Of a stretch of 60,879 nucleotides of DNA, positions 11,582 through 24,714 are shown piece by piece. Every line of letters begins with the position of its first letter. Position 1 is the first letter of the stretch. The notes below the pieces were generated by a model. The model had not been told where the DNA came from, did no database searches, and saw only the letters and a program-made list of their open reading frames with translations. Origin of the DNA: Paracoccus luteus (lineage in GTDB: Bacteria; Pseudomonadota; Alphaproteobacteria; Rhodobacterales; Rhodobacteraceae). Position numbers and translations under genes: made by a program. Location: NCBI RefSeq assembly GCF_004522155.1, contig NZ_SDEA01000009.1:80519-141397 (forward strand), written 5' to 3'.

Positions 11582-11627
11582 CGCCCCCTCCCCCCTCACC
11601 GAACCCGCGCCCCGCCCCGTCTTTCAC

Positions 11628-11667
11628 CGGGGGGCAAATATCCCGGGGTCCGGGGCAGCGCCCCGGT
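11628..11667 (+). repeat. Dispersed AAATATCC/GC-hairpin repeat, copy 1
   Basis: CAAATATCCCGGGGTCC is followed by a 7-pair hairpin (11650-11656 with 11660-11666, loop AGC). It lies between the convergent ends of edd and the DUF2147 gene. The same core recurs near 23048, 23945 and 41871. Confidence 0.6.
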
Positions 11668-11687
11668 CCGGCCGCGCGGTCAGCGCG

Positions 11688-12074
11688 TCACTTCAGCCGG
11701 GTCCAGGTCTGCGACTTGCAGATCAGTCCGCCCGCGACGCAGCCCGACAGCTTCATCGTGCCGCCGCTGACCGACGCCTTGCCGTTATAGACCTTGTTGT
11801 CGGCGGGTCGCAGCACCTTGCCCTTGTATCCGCCGCCGCCGTCCGGCGTCATCCCGGTCACGATCTGCTTGCCCAGGTTCGGCGACTGATACTCGTCCTT
11901 GCCCTTGAAGGTCTTGACGATGGTGCCGCAGAACGCTGGGCCGCAGGGCTTGACGGCGACAAAGGCGAATGCGCCCTCGTCGGCCTGGGTCTGCCACAGG
12001 CCCTCGATCGGATCGGCGGCAAGGGCCGCCGTGGCGGCCAGCGCGAACGCGGCGGCCAGCGCAACAGTCTTCAT
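11688..12074 (-). CDS. Secreted DUF2147 protein
   Basis: This 128-residue protein has a signal peptide of about 20 residues ([19 protein letters not shown], then ADPIEGLW). The rest fits DUF2147: a GLWQT opening, a repeated CGxxxCGTIV-like pattern ([10 protein letters not shown]), [17 protein letters not shown], and a final [20 protein letters not shown]2147 proteins are periplasmic or exported small beta-barrel proteins of unknown role. The start at 12074 is favoured by the signal peptide; the open frame extends to 12230 without support. Confidence 0.88.
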   Translation of the reverse strand: MKTVALAAAFALAATAALAADPIEGLWQTQADEGAFAFVAVKPCGPAFCGTIVKTFKGKDEYQSPNLGKQIVTGMTPDGGGGYKGKVLRPADNKVYNGKASVSGGTMKLSGCVAGGLICKSQTWTRLK

Positions 12075-12184
12075 GGGTGTCCTCCCTGATCTCCCACGCG
12101 CATCAGGGGCCGCGCGCCCGATTCCGGCAAGCGTGACGTGGGGTCCGCTGCCGGGCGGCGCCCCATCTTCCCCCGCCCGCGCCG

Positions 12185-12192
12185 CTGTGGCA
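12185..12192 (+). promoter_or_regulatory. CTGTGGCA motif upstream of hisA
   Basis: CCGCGCCGCTGTGGCA ends 36 bases before the hisA ATG. Nearly the same string lies 31-32 bases before hemB and cmk. No good -10 hexamer overlaps it, so its role is open. Confidence 0.3.
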
Positions 12193-12228
12193 TGGCCCGG
12201 CGCAGGTTTCAGGAACGGAGTCGCCCGC

Positions 12229-12945
12229 ATGATCCTTTACCCCGCCATCGACCTCAAGGACGGCGCCTGCGTCCGGCTGCTGCGCGGCGACATGGACGCG
12301 GCGACGGTGTTCGGCACCGATCCGGCGGCGCAGGCGCGCGCGTTCCAGGACGCGGGCGCGCAGTGGCTGCATCTGGTGGACCTGAACGGCGCCTTTGCCG
12401 GGCGGCCGGTCAACGCGGCGGCGGTGCAGGCGATCCTGGCCACCGTGACCATTCCCGTGCAGCTGGGCGGCGGCATCCGCGACCGCGCCACCATCGACGC
12501 CTGGCTTGAGGGCGGCGTCCGCCGCGTCATCCTGGGCACCGTCGCGGTCGAAAACCCCGCGCTGGTGGCCGAGGCCGCGGCCGCCCACCCCGGCCGCATC
12601 GCCGTCGGAATCGACGCGCGCGCGGGCCGCGTCGCCACCCGCGGCTGGGCCGAGGCGACCGAGATCGACGCGACGGACCTTGCCCGCCGGTTCCAGGACG
12701 CGGGCGTCGCCGCGATCATCTATACCGACATCGACCGCGACGGAGCGATGGGCGGCCCCAACATTGCCGCGACCGAGGCGCTGGCACGCGCCGTCACGAT
12801 CCCGGTGATCGCGTCGGGGGGCGTCGCGGCGCTGGCGGACCTGACGGCGCTGCGCGACACCGGCGTCATCGCCGGGGCGATTTCCGGGCGCGCACTTTAC
12901 GACGGCGCCATCGACCTTTCGCAGGCGCTGCGGGCGCTGGCCTGA
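12229..12945 (+). CDS. hisA: Phosphoribosylformimino-AICAR phosphate isomerase
   Basis: This 238-residue TIM-barrel enzyme of histidine biosynthesis isomerises ProFAR to PRFAR. The catalytic aspartate is in PAIDLKDG near residue 8 and the second in [23 protein letters not shown] and [12 protein letters not shown] are the two phosphate-binding loops. [10 protein letters not shown] is the expected N terminus, with AGGAACGGAG a few bases upstream acting as ribosome site. No other his gene lies next to it. Confidence 0.97.
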   Translation: MILYPAIDLKDGACVRLLRGDMDAATVFGTDPAAQARAFQDAGAQWLHLVDLNGAFAGRPVNAAAVQAILATVTIPVQLGGGIRDRATIDAWLEGGVRRVILGTVAVENPALVAEAAAAHPGRIAVGIDARAGRVATRGWAEATEIDATDLARRFQDAGVAAIIYTDIDRDGAMGGPNIAATEALARAVTIPVIASGGVAALADLTALRDTGVIAGAISGRALYDGAIDLSQALRALA

Positions 12946-12995
12946 CCGCTGCCCGCCTGCCCGGCGGGGATATGCGGACCGGGGTCGCGACCAGC

Positions 12996-13024
12996 TTGCC
13001 ATCCCCTTGCCCCGTGACTAGATA
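12996..13024 (+). promoter_or_regulatory. Predicted secG promoter
   Basis: TTGCCA, exactly 17 bases, TAGATA, ending 29 bases before the GTG start. One of the clearer promoters in the window. Confidence 0.6.
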
Positions 13025-13053
13025 GGCGCGTCCTGCGAGAAAGGCCCGACCCC

Positions 13054-13695
13054 GTGGAAAACGTCGTTCTGACCGTGCATCTGATCCTCGCCGTGCTGCT
13101 GATCGGCGTGGTCCTGCTGCAGCGGTCCGAGGGCGGGGGGCTGGGCCTTGGCGGCGGCAGCGGTGGCGGCGGCGTGATGACCGGCCGCCAGGCGGCCAAC
13201 GCGCTCAGCCGGGCCACATGGATGCTGGCCGCGGGGTTCATCGTGACCTCGCTGGCGCTGACCGTGATCGCGGCGCGCAATTCCGTCGGCGGATCGGTGA
13301 TGGACCGCATCGGCGGCGCCCCCGTGTCCGAGGCTCCGGCGAACGGCCTGCCGCAGTTGCCCTCCTATGCGCCGCCGCCGCCGGCGGGCCAGCCCGTGCT
13401 GCCGGGCCAGCCGGTCCTGCCGCCCGGCGCAAGCGGCACCGCGCCCGCAGCACCGGCCGCCGATGCCGCGCCCGCCGCAGCACCGGCCGAGACGTCTCCG
13501 GCGCCGGCAACCGACACCCCCGCCGCGGAGGACATCCCGGCGACGGCCCCTGCCCCGGCGACGACGCCCGCTCGGGCAGCGGCCCCCGCGCCCGCCGCCC
13601 CGCCCGTCGAACCGGCGGCGGAACCCGCCGCGACCGGCGGCACCACCACCACGACCACCGTTCCGCTGAACACCCCGGCCCCGGCCGGCAACTGA
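13054..13695 (+). CDS. secG: Protein-export membrane protein SecG with long Pro/Ala tail
   Basis: SecG assists the SecYEG channel by moving with SecA. Residues 1-75 match the family: a first helix (VVLTVHLILAVLLIGVVLLQ), the glycine-rich loop QRSEGGGLGLGGGSGGG, and a second helix near 55-75. The start is GTG. At 213 residues it is about twice the length of E. coli SecG. Everything after about residue 85 is proline/alanine/threonine-rich low-complexity sequence, probably disordered; extended tails are known in alphaproteobacterial SecG but this one is long. Confidence 0.93.
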   Translation: MENVVLTVHLILAVLLIGVVLLQRSEGGGLGLGGGSGGGGVMTGRQAANALSRATWMLAAGFIVTSLALTVIAARNSVGGSVMDRIGGAPVSEAPANGLPQLPSYAPPPPAGQPVLPGQPVLPPGASGTAPAAPAADAAPAAAPAETSPAPATDTPAAEDIPATAPAPATTPARAAAPAPAAPPVEPAAEPAATGGTTTTTTVPLNTPAPAGN

Positions 13696-13748
13696 TCCAC
13701 AATAAATTGGGGCGCGCCCGCCCCATCGACACCAGACATCGCGGTCCG

Positions 13749-13777
13749 TTGCGGGCTGGCGGAGAATCGGCTATATC
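13749..13777 (+). promoter_or_regulatory. Predicted pyrG promoter
   Basis: TTGCGG at 13749-13754, 17 bases, TATATC at 13772-13777, giving a leader of about 60 bases before the pyrG ATG. Both hexamers and the spacing are good. Confidence 0.65.
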
Positions 13778-13844
13778 CCGACTCCCGTGAAATGCCGGTC
13801 CTGGACCGCGTTGCCGCATCTGCAGAAACGATCACGGGGACCGC

Positions 13845-15491
13845 ATGGCGCGTTACATCTTCATCACCGGCGGCGTCGTATCCTCGCTTGGCAAGGGGCT
13901 GGCCTCGGCCGCGCTGGGGGCGCTGCTGCAGGCCCGCGGCTTTACCGTCCGCCTGCGCAAGCTGGACCCCTATCTGAACGTCGATCCAGGCACGATGTCG
14001 CCGTTCGAACATGGCGAGGTCTTCGTCACCGACGACGGCGCGGAAACCGACCTGGATCTGGGCCACTATGAACGGTTCACCGGCGTCAGCGCGCGGCGCA
14101 CCGATTCCATCAGCGCCGGCCGCGTCTATTCCAACGTGCTGGAAAAGGAACGCCGCGGCGAATATCTGGGCAAAACCATTCAGGTGATCCCGCACGTCAC
14201 CAACGAAATCAAGGACTTCATTGCCGTCGGCGACACCGAGGTCGATTTCATGCTGTGCGAGATCGGCGGCACCGTCGGCGACATCGAGGGCCTGCCGTTC
14301 TTCGAGGCGATCCGCCAGTTCGCCCAGGACCGCCCGCGCGGCCAGTGCATCTTCATGCACCTGACGCTGCTGCCGTGGCTGGCGGCAAGCGGAGAGCTGA
14401 AGACCAAGCCGACCCAGCATTCCGTCAAGGAACTGCGGTCCATCGGCCTGCAGCCCGACGTGCTGGTCTGCCGGTCCGAACAGCCGATCCCCGACCGCGA
14501 ACGCGCCAAGATCGCGCTGTTCTGCAACGTGCGCCCGGACGCGGTGATCCCGGCCTATGACCTCAAGTCGATCTACGAGGCGCCGATGGCCTATCACCGC
14601 GCGGGCCTTGACCGCGCGGTGCTGGACGCCTTCCAGATCAGCCCGGCGCCCCGCCCCGACCTGTCGCGGTGGGAAGACGTGATGGACCGCCTGACCAACG
14701 CCGAGGGCGAGGTCAGGATCGCCATCGTCGGGAAATACACCCAGCTCGAGGACGCCTATAAGTCGATCTCCGAGGCGCTGACCCACGGCGGCATGGCCAA
14801 CCGCGTCCGCGTGCGCCCCGAATGGATCGCCGCCGAGGACATCGAGGCCCCCGACGGCACCCACCGGCTGGACGGCTATCACGGCATCCTCGTGCCCGGC
14901 GGCTTTGGCGAGCGCGGGACCGAGGGCATGATCTCGGCCGCCAAATACGCGCGCGAAAAGGGCGTGCCCTATCTGGGCATCTGCCTGGGCATGCAGATGG
15001 CCGTGGTCGAGGCGGCGCGCAACCTGGCCGGCATCCCCGACGCCGGATCCGAAGAGTTCGACCACGAGGCGGGGGTCAGCCGGTTCACGCCGGTCGTCTA
15101 TCACCTCAAGGAATGGGTGCAGGGCAACCACCGGGTCGAACGCAAGCCGGGCGACGACAAGGGCGGCACCATGCGGCTGGGCGCCTATACCGCCATCCTC
15201 AAGCCCGGCTCGCGCGTCAGCCAGGTCTATGGCGGCGCGACCGAGATCGAGGACCGCCATCGCCACCGCTATGAGGTGGACGCCGCCTATCGCCAGCAGC
15301 TCGAGGACGCCGGGCTGGTGTTTTCCGGCATGTCGCCCGACGGCCGCCTGCCCGAGGTCGTCGAGGCGGCAGGCCACCCGTGGTTCATCGGCGTGCAGTC
15401 GCACCCCGAGCTGAAATCCAAGCCCTTCGCCCCCGCGCCGCTGTTCGCCGATTTCGTCCGCGCCGCGAAAGAGCAGGAGCGGATGGTGTGA
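13845..15491 (+). CDS. pyrG: CTP synthase
   Basis: This 548-residue enzyme aminates UTP to CTP with glutamine and ATP. The N-terminal synthase domain (to about 270) begins with [18 protein letters not shown] and includes [12 protein letters not shown]. The C-terminal class I glutaminase has [10 protein letters not shown], the nucleophile Cys380 in YLGICLGMQ, and the His-Glu pair in HPELKSKP. Start, length and domain order are standard. Confidence 0.98.
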   Translation: MARYIFITGGVVSSLGKGLASAALGALLQARGFTVRLRKLDPYLNVDPGTMSPFEHGEVFVTDDGAETDLDLGHYERFTGVSARRTDSISAGRVYSNVLEKERRGEYLGKTIQVIPHVTNEIKDFIAVGDTEVDFMLCEIGGTVGDIEGLPFFEAIRQFAQDRPRGQCIFMHLTLLPWLAASGELKTKPTQHSVKELRSIGLQPDVLVCRSEQPIPDRERAKIALFCNVRPDAVIPAYDLKSIYEAPMAYHRAGLDRAVLDAFQISPAPRPDLSRWEDVMDRLTNAEGEVRIAIVGKYTQLEDAYKSISEALTHGGMANRVRVRPEWIAAEDIEAPDGTHRLDGYHGILVPGGFGERGTEGMISAAKYAREKGVPYLGICLGMQMAVVEAARNLAGIPDAGSEEFDHEAGVSRFTPVVYHLKEWVQGNHRVERKPGDDKGGTMRLGAYTAILKPGSRVSQVYGGATEIEDRHRHRYEVDAAYRQQLEDAGLVFSGMSPDGRLPEVVEAAGHPWFIGVQSHPELKSKPFAPAPLFADFVRAAKEQERMV

Positions 15492-15645
15492 TCCGCGGGC
15501 CAGCGCCCTGCGCCGCTGCGGGCGGCCCGCCGGTCTCGTCCGCGGTCCGGCGGCCGGCCCGCCGTATCGGTGCTGTTCCCTTGCCGCTCTCCCTCGCCTG
15601 CCTGTGTCCTTGAGTGTGCCCCGGCCCCACCGCTAGGGTAAAAGA

Positions 15646-16125
15646 ATGAAGATTCCGTCAATCCCGGCGCTGATGACCGCCCTGCTGATCGCGGCGCCCT
15701 GGCCGGCGCTCGGCGACGCGCCGCTGTTCATCGTCGATCCGGCGCAGATGCCGTTCGACCTGGGACCGGGGGCGCCCGCGAACGCCCCCTCGCGCGCGGG
15801 GAACCTGCCTTCGGCGGCGGGCAATTCGGCGGGCGCGCCCGGCAACGGGTCGGGCATCCGCGCCAACGCGCCCGACAACCCGGCGAACGGTCCCGATGGC
15901 GGTCGCGCGATCTGGGCGGGCGACGAGGCGGTGGGCTATTACACGACCAACGGCGGCACGCTGAACCTGTTCACGCGATCGGGGCGGCGCGTCGCCTATC
16001 GCCCGGCGCGGGGCACAAGGTCGCTGTTCGCGGCCGATGGGCGGTGGTGCGGCACCGTCGCCGACACCGGCGGCGGGCTGGCGTTCGGCGTGACGCAGGC
16101 CTGCGCGGGCCGGTTCTTTGACTGA
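15646..16125 (+). CDS. Small secreted protein of unknown function
   Basis: 159 residues with a signal peptide ending near WPALGDA. Residues about 45-85 are an Asn/Pro/Ala/Gly-rich linker. A C-terminal part of about 75 residues starts WAGDEAVGYYTTNGG and contains two cysteines (RWCGTV and TQACAGRFF), which could form one disulfide. I do not recognise the family. TTGAGT-17-CTAGGG at 15610-15638 could be a promoter, but it would leave almost no leader. Codon use resembles the neighbours, so there is no sign of transfer. Confidence 0.7.
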   Translation: MKIPSIPALMTALLIAAPWPALGDAPLFIVDPAQMPFDLGPGAPANAPSRAGNLPSAAGNSAGAPGNGSGIRANAPDNPANGPDGGRAIWAGDEAVGYYTTNGGTLNLFTRSGRRVAYRPARGTRSLFAADGRWCGTVADTGGGLAFGVTQACAGRFFD

Positions 16126-16208
16126 AGGCGCAGCATTTGTTGATGGCCGGTTCAACCTGCGGTTAACCTGTCTGGGCTAGACCGGTGCGGCCAGATCATG
16201 GACGCACA

Positions 16209-17423
16209 ATGCCTGACATCACGCCGATCGACGCCCCTCGCCCGTTTGCGCCGGGCCAGTTCTTTTATGCACGAATCGACCGCGGGGGGCAGTTCCAGGC
16301 CGGCAACCCCCTGCTGGCCGAGGTTTCGGGATGCCCGCCGGGCCGGTTGACCGGCGCGCATGTCCGCATGGTCCGCCACCCCGACATGCCGCGGGTCGTC
16401 CTTGCGCTGATGTGGAAGCGGCTGCGCGCGGGACAGCCGGCCGCGACCTATCTGCACAACATCGCGGCTGACGGGCGGTATTCCTGGTCCTTCACCCTCA
16501 TCGTGCCGACGCCGGGGGGGTATCTGGCGCTTGGCACCCCGCCGCAGGGGCAGCTGTTCCCCGAAATTCGCGCGCTTTACGCCGAAATGCGCGCCGCCGA
16601 ACGGGGGGGCCAGACGGATGCAGCCGTGGCCTCGCTGCTGGCGGGCCGGCTGGAAACCCGCGGCCTTGTCGATTTTCCGGGGCTGATGGCCGAGGCGGGC
16701 GCGGACGAGCTGGCCCATCGCGGGGCCGCATCGCCCGATCTGGACGGCATGCGGATGCTGCTGGGGTTGCGCCAGCAGCTGATCGGGCTGCGCCGGGAAC
16801 AGGACCAGCTGCTGGCGACGTTCAGGATGCTGCACCTGATCCCGACGAACATGCGCATCCTCGCCTCGCGGCTGGAACCGTCGGGCGGCCCGGTCAGCGC
16901 CATCGCGGACAGCTATAAGCGCACGGCGGCCGAACTGATCGCGCGGCTGGATGGCACCGGCAAGGCGGGTTCGGGCACGGGATCGGGATCGGGCGCCGGA
17001 TCGGCGCGGATGCTGGTCGGCCAGCTGGACCGGGCGATCCTGGCCCGGTCCTCGGCGCTGCTGCTGCGGGCCGCGATGCCGGGGCTTGCGCAGGCTGCGA
17101 TGTTCGGGGGCACCGATGCGGCCGCGGAATGCGCCCGCGTGGCCGATTACTGCGCGCAGGCGCAGAACGCCAGGGCCGCCGACATGGCGGTGATCGACCG
17201 CCACCTGCGCGGCGTGCGGCGCGACGCCGAATCGTTCCAGCGCCTGATGGTCGGCCTCGATCAGGTCCGCATCCTGGGAGAGGTCGAAAGCGGCCGCCTG
17301 CGCGGGCGCGACGGTGGCCTGTCCGCCATCATGACGCAGCTTGAGGATTTTCACGCCCGCATCCGCGACCGGGTCGGCTCGCTGCTGAACGCGACCGCGC
17401 GGATCGATCTCAGCCTGTCGTGA
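16209..17423 (+). CDS. Soluble PAS protein related to aerotaxis sensors (Aer-like)
   Basis: About 404 residues. The N-terminal part (about 10-115) is an Aer-type PAS domain: FYARIDRGGQFQAGNP, GAHVRMVRHPDMP, LMWKRLRAG, and DGRYSWSFTLIVP. In Aer this fold binds FAD. The remainder is predicted helical and contains IPTNMRILASRLE, which recalls the NMRI.A.RL segment of divergent PAS chemotaxis proteins. A Gly/Ser/Ala linker near 258-270 splits it. There is no membrane segment, no HAMP and no recognisable glutamate-containing signalling tip of a standard chemoreceptor. The ATG at 16209 matches the PAS onset; a GTG at 16185 is the alternative. It may feed the chemotaxis operon at 55820-60733; that is inference. 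Confidence 0.75.
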   Translation: MPDITPIDAPRPFAPGQFFYARIDRGGQFQAGNPLLAEVSGCPPGRLTGAHVRMVRHPDMPRVVLALMWKRLRAGQPAATYLHNIAADGRYSWSFTLIVPTPGGYLALGTPPQGQLFPEIRALYAEMRAAERGGQTDAAVASLLAGRLETRGLVDFPGLMAEAGADELAHRGAASPDLDGMRMLLGLRQQLIGLRREQDQLLATFRMLHLIPTNMRILASRLEPSGGPVSAIADSYKRTAAELIARLDGTGKAGSGTGSGSGAGSARMLVGQLDRAILARSSALLLRAAMPGLAQAAMFGGTDAAAECARVADYCAQAQNARAADMAVIDRHLRGVRRDAESFQRLMVGLDQVRILGEVESGRLRGRDGGLSAIMTQLEDFHARIRDRVGSLLNATARIDLSLS

Positions 17424-17506
17424 TCCGGCACTTTGCCAGGGCGCGTCGGGGGTTCCTGTGGCGCGATGCGTCGCGGGCGCTGCGCTGCGGCGCGGCGATG
17501 CCCCCC

Positions 17507-21244
<3,738 letters not shown>

Positions 21245-21286
21245 GGTTGTCAGGTAAAGCGGGGGCCGGCGGAGTCAAGCGCGCGC

Positions 21287-21865
21287 TTACAGCCCGTTGG
21301 GATGGCGCACCAGCCACAGCGTCCCCCACATCGCCGCGGCGGCCACCGCCGCAACCGACAGCACGCGGGTCGCGCGCAGATGCGCCACGATGCGGGCCGC
21401 CGCCTGCGCGGCCGCGGCACCGGGCGCGGCATCGCCCGCCTCGGCCGAGGCCAGCACCTCGCGCAGGCGGGCGGCCAGCCGCACGCGCAGCGCGCCGACC
21501 AGCCCAAGCGGCGCCAGCAACAGCACCAGCGCCTGCGCCGTCTCGCGCCCATAGGCAAAGCCCAGCACCGCCAGTGCCGACAGCGCAAAGGCGGCGACGG
21601 CGATCAGGACCACGCCGTCGCGGGGGGGAACCTGCCAGCGCGGCGTGACCAGCGACAGCCAGTCCAGCAGCAGCAGCGCGTCGTCGGCGCGGCCGGGCGC
21701 GGCGGCATCGGGGGATGCGCCGCGCGCGGCATGGATGCGGCGCACCAAATCCGCCGGAATCCCCAGCGCGCCGCGGCCCACCCAGGTCCACAGCACGCTG
21801 AGCGCCAGCCAGTACCACAGCGAGGCAAAGGACCGACCGCCCAGCATGTCGATCATGCCACCCAT
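21287..21865 (-). CDS. Membrane protein of the Suf-associated Rhodobacteraceae family
   Basis: About 192 residues with four predicted membrane segments (near [15 protein letters not shown], the [21 protein letters not shown] stretch, [15 protein letters not shown] and a C-terminal helix). It resembles proteins labelled 'component of SufBCD complex' in Rhodobacteraceae, sharing the MIDMRSF-type opening (here [10 protein letters not shown]) and the layout. The Suf label is inherited annotation, not demonstrated function. Three in-frame ATGs (21865, 21856, 21847) compete for the start. It lies just upstream of mfd on the same strand and may be co-transcribed with it. Confidence 0.75.
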   Translation of the reverse strand: MGGMIDMLGGRSFASLWYWLALSVLWTWVGRGALGIPADLVRRIHAARGASPDAAAPGRADDALLLLDWLSLVTPRWQVPPRDGVVLIAVAAFALSALAVLGFAYGRETAQALVLLLAPLGLVGALRVRLAARLREVLASAEAGDAAPGAAAAQAAARIVAHLRATRVLSVAAVAAAAMWGTLWLVRHPNGL

Positions 21866-21979
21866 TCCCGTCACCTGCCGCCACCCTGCCCAACCTGCCG
21901 GAATGCCGACATTATCGGGGCTTTCCCCCGCGTGGAACCGCCAATCTGCGCGCGGGGTCGGTTGCGCCCCGCCCCGCGC

Positions 21980-21987
21980 CTGTGGCA
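21980..21987 (+). promoter_or_regulatory. CTGTGGCA motif upstream of hemB
   Basis: CCCGCGCCTGTGGCAC ends 31 bases before the hemB ATG; a TTGCGC lies at 21962-21967. Same motif and distance as for hisA and cmk. Confidence 0.3.
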
Positions 21988-22018
21988 CCTGTGGGATCGA
22001 CCGTCAGGAAAGCCCGCC

Positions 22019-23023
22019 ATGCCCGCCACGCCGATCATCGCCCCCTTCCCCGCCACCCGCCTGCGCCGCCTGCGCCGCACACCCGCCCTGCGCGCGCTGA
22101 CCGCCGAACACAGCCTGTCCGCCGCCAACCTGATCTGGCCGATCTTCGTCACCGAGGTGGCGGGCGCCGAGGGCGAGATCGCCTCGATGCCCGGCGTGGA
22201 CCGCCTGACGCTCGACGGCGCGAAACGCGCGGCGGAACGGGCGATGGAACTGGGCATCCCCGCCATCTGCATCTTCCCGCATTCCGACCCCGACCTGAAG
22301 ACCGAAGGGTGCGAGCGCGCCTGGGACGAGAACAACATCGGCAACCGCGCCATCCGGGCGATCAAGCAGGCCGCGCCCGATCTGGCGGTGATGACCGACA
22401 TCGCGCTGGACCCCTACAACATCAACGGCCACGACGGGTTCGTCCGCGACGGCATCATCCTGAACGACGAAACCGTCGAGGCGCTGGTCCGCATGGCGCT
22501 GGCGCAGGCCGAGGCGGGGGCCGACATCCTCGGCCCCAGCGACATGATGGACGGCCGCATCGGCGCGCTGCGCGCGGCGCTGGAACGGGCGGGCCACAAG
22601 GACGTGGCGATCCTGTCCTATGCGGCCAAGTTCGCGTCGGATTTCTATGGTCCGTTCCGCGACGCGGTGGGTGCCTCGGGGCGGCTGGTGGGCGACAAGA
22701 AGACCTATCAGATCAACCCCGCCAACCGCGACGAGGCGCTGCGCTGCGTCGCCCGCGATCTCGCCGAGGGCGCCGACATGGTGATGGTCAAACCGGGGAT
22801 GCCCTATCTGGACGTCTGCCGCGAGGTCAAGGACCGCTTCGGCGCGCCCACCTATGCCTATCAGGTCAGCGGCGAATACGCGATGATCGAGGGCGCGATC
22901 CGCCAGGGCTGGCTGAAACGCGACGTGGTGCTGGAAAGCCTGCTGTCGTTCCGCCGGGCAGGCTGCGACGGCATCCTGACCTATTACGCGCCGCAGGCCG
23001 CCGAGGCGCTGGCGCGGGGCTAG
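22019..23023 (+). CDS. hemB: Delta-aminolevulinic acid dehydratase (porphobilinogen synthase)
   Basis: This 334-residue enzyme condenses two 5-aminolevulinate molecules to porphobilinogen in tetrapyrrole synthesis. The two active-site lysines lie in [13 protein letters not shown] (near 204) and [10 protein letters not shown] (near 259). The metal-site segment reads [14 protein letters not shown], without the triple cysteine of zinc enzymes, which suggests the magnesium-dependent type. The N-terminal arm ([15 protein letters not shown]) is typical. Start chosen at [12 protein letters not shown] convergent terminator follows. Confidence 0.97.
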   Translation: MPATPIIAPFPATRLRRLRRTPALRALTAEHSLSAANLIWPIFVTEVAGAEGEIASMPGVDRLTLDGAKRAAERAMELGIPAICIFPHSDPDLKTEGCERAWDENNIGNRAIRAIKQAAPDLAVMTDIALDPYNINGHDGFVRDGIILNDETVEALVRMALAQAEAGADILGPSDMMDGRIGALRAALERAGHKDVAILSYAAKFASDFYGPFRDAVGASGRLVGDKKTYQINPANRDEALRCVARDLAEGADMVMVKPGMPYLDVCREVKDRFGAPTYAYQVSGEYAMIEGAIRQGWLKRDVVLESLLSFRRAGCDGILTYYAPQAAEALARG

Positions 23024-23047
23024 GCCCCGGCCCCCGCCCGCGTGTTC

Positions 23048-23086
23048 TTCCTTGCCGAAATATCCTCCGGGCTTCCGAGCGCCCGG
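23048..23086 (+). repeat. Dispersed AAATATCC/GC-hairpin repeat, copy 2
   Basis: CCGAAATATCCTCCGGGC followed by GCGCCCGG forms a GC stem. It lies between the convergent ends of hemB and the transglycosylase gene, directly before the terminator at 23086. Confidence 0.55.
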
Positions 23087-23110
23087 AAAACGGTCCAGCG
23101 GACCGTTTTC
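23086..23110. terminator. Bidirectional terminator between hemB and transglycosylase gene
   Basis: GAAAACGGTCC-AGC-GGACCGTTTTC is a perfect 11-pair stem with a 3-base loop, ending in TTTTC on either strand, between two convergent genes. Confidence 0.75.
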
Positions 23111-23172
23111 AGCGAGGAAGGGACCGGCAGGTCCGAGGGGGTGGAAAACCCCCGGTGCGACGCCGCGCGCGG

Positions 23173-23829
23173 TCAGCCGCCGGCGATGATCCGCACATAG
23201 TTCTTGGTTTCGCGGTAAGGCGGAACACCGCGGTACTTCTGCACCGCGCCCGGCCCGGCGTTATAGGCCGCCAGCGCCAGCCGCCAGTCGCCGAAGGTAT
23301 TGTACATCTGCTTGAGGTAACGCGCGCCGCCCTCAAGGTTCTGGATCGGGTCGCGAGGGTTCACGCCCAGCTTGGCCGCCGTGCCCGGCATCAGCTGCGC
23401 CAGCCCCGTCGCGCCCTTGTGCGACCGGGCGCTGGCGTTCCAGCCCGATTCCTGCTGGACCAGCCGCAGGAACAGATCCTCGGGGACGCCGTGCTTGCGC
23501 GCCATCGCGCGGGCGTGGGGCAGGTACTGGCTGCGCTGGTTGCCGCGATAGCGCGGGATCGCGCCCGACCCGCCGCCGTCCAGGCTGATCACGGTCACGG
23601 TCTTGACCTTGCCGTTGTCGGGCCGCAGCTTCTGCGACCGCTGGTATTGGGCGGCCAGCCGCGTGTCCATCAGCCGGGTCTGGCGCTGGAACTGGGACGT
23701 GCGCGACTTGGACGACGCGCCGTTCAGCACCAGCCCCTGCGCGGCGACGGGGGCGGCTATGCCCACGCCCGCCAGCACCAGCACCGCAGCCGCGGCCACG
23801 GAACGGAAACCGTCGATCACTGCACCCAT
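23173..23829 (-). CDS. Secreted lytic transglycosylase (SLT domain)
   Basis: This 218-residue protein has a signal peptide (about 1-31, ending PVAAQG) and a C-terminal goose-lysozyme-like SLT domain (about 105-215). The catalytic glutamate is in [11 protein letters not shown]. The domain also has [25 protein letters not shown] and [13 protein letters not shown]. It cleaves peptidoglycan between MurNAc and GlcNAc in the periplasm, leaving an anhydro end, in wall turnover or for insertion of envelope machines. The middle segment (about 35-100) has no recognised domain. The start at 23829 is set by the signal peptide. Confidence 0.93.
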   Translation of the reverse strand: MGAVIDGFRSVAAAAVLVLAGVGIAAPVAAQGLVLNGASSKSRTSQFQRQTRLMDTRLAAQYQRSQKLRPDNGKVKTVTVISLDGGGSGAIPRYRGNQRSQYLPHARAMARKHGVPEDLFLRLVQQESGWNASARSHKGATGLAQLMPGTAAKLGVNPRDPIQNLEGGARYLKQMYNTFGDWRLALAAYNAGPGAVQKYRGVPPYRETKNYVRIIAGG

Positions 23830-23859
23830 GTCGCCCTCGCCCGTTATCGTTTTGCGGGG

Positions 23860-23889
23860 ACGATACCGGCAAAACCGGCCCTGCGCCAA
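23860..23889 (-). promoter_or_regulatory. Predicted transglycosylase promoter
   Basis: On the minus strand: TTGGCG, 18 bases, TATCGT, about 30 bases before the ATG at 23829. Confidence 0.4.
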
Positions 23890-23944
23890 GGCCGGCGTGC
23901 CGGCTTCGATCCTTCGGCGAAAATCCGCCGGTCCCGGCGGCCCG

Positions 23945-24052
23945 CCGGGGGTTTCGCACCCCCGGACCCCCGCGGGATATTTCCGGCCAGAAGATGCCCG
24001 ATCTCTTGGCCGGAAATATCCTCGGGGGGTCCGGGGGGCGGACAGCCCCCCG
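23945..24052. repeat. Dispersed repeat, inverted double copy (copy 3)
   Basis: Two copies face each other in the 300-base divergent gap between the transglycosylase and ssb. The 15-base arms 23975-23989 and 24007-24021 are perfect inverse complements around a 17-base loop. Each arm is flanked by its own GC hairpin (23945-23965 and 24033-24051). The rest of the gap holds only the two predicted promoters. Confidence 0.7.
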
Positions 24053-24068
24053 CCCGCGGCCGTTCCGC

Positions 24069-24097
24069 TTGCCGACCGGCTGGCGTCCGGGATACAC
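24069..24097 (+). promoter_or_regulatory. Predicted ssb promoter
   Basis: TTGCCG, 17 bases, ATACAC, about 33 bases before the ssb ATG and just outside the inverted repeat. Confidence 0.45.
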
Positions 24098-24129
24098 CCT
24101 TGCCTCACAGCAGCATCAGGACGGAACAC

Positions 24130-24654
24130 ATGGCGGGCAGCGTCAACAAGGTCATTCTGGTCGGCAATCTGGGCCAGGATCCGGAAATCCGCACCTTTCA
24201 GAACGGCGGCAAGATCGCCAACCTGCGGATCGCCACATCCGAACAGTGGAAGGACCGCAACAGCGGCGAACGGCGCGAGCGGACCGAGTGGCACACCGTC
24301 GTCATCCATTCCGAACCGCTGGTCCGGGTGGCCGAGCAATATCTGAAAAAAGGCAGCAAGGTTTACATCGAGGGCCAGCTGGAAACCCGCAAGTGGCAGG
24401 ACCAGTCCGGCGCCGACCGCTATTCGACCGAGGTCGCGCTGCGCCCGTTCCGCAGCGAGCTGCACATGCTGGACGGCCGTGGCGGGCCCGGCGGCGGCGG
24501 CGGTGGCGGTGGTCAGGGCGGCGGCCGCGGCAGCTATGACGAGGGTTACGGCGACTATGGCCGCGGCGGTGCCTCTGGTGGATCGCAGGGCGGCTCGCAG
24601 GGCGGCGGGTCGGGCCGCGGCGCCCCCGATTTCGACGACGAGATCCCGTTCTGA
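24130..24654 (+). CDS. ssb: Single-stranded DNA-binding protein
   Basis: This 174-residue protein coats single-stranded DNA in replication, repair and recombination. The OB fold covers about 1-112 ([44 protein letters not shown]). A Gly/Ser/Gln-rich flexible linker follows, then the acidic tip DFDDEIPF that recruits partner proteins. Start MAGSVNKV is standard. A strong hairpin follows the stop. Confidence 0.98.
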   Translation: MAGSVNKVILVGNLGQDPEIRTFQNGGKIANLRIATSEQWKDRNSGERRERTEWHTVVIHSEPLVRVAEQYLKKGSKVYIEGQLETRKWQDQSGADRYSTEVALRPFRSELHMLDGRGGPGGGGGGGGQGGGRGSYDEGYGDYGRGGASGGSQGGSQGGGSGRGAPDFDDEIPF

Positions 24655-24682
24655 TCCGCGCCGTTTGACGGTGGAGCGAACA

Positions 24683-24707
24683 GCGGGCGCCCCCCTCGGG
24701 CGCCCGC
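24683..24707. terminator. Hairpin between convergent ssb and aroB
   Basis: GCGGGCGCCC and GGGCGCCCGC form a perfect 10-pair stem with a CCCTC loop, followed by CTGCGTTT. It probably serves both convergent genes, although neither side has a long U-tract. Confidence 0.6.
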
Positions 24708-24714
24708 CTGCGTT

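Noticed and set aside
15610..15638. Promoter TTGAGT-17-CTAGGG before the small secreted protein
   Set aside because: The -10 is poor and transcription would begin almost at the start codon, so it is not listed as a feature.
21982..21997. Possible sigma-54 promoter (TGGCAC) before hemB
   Set aside because: The required TTGC or GC at the -12 position is absent at the right distance.
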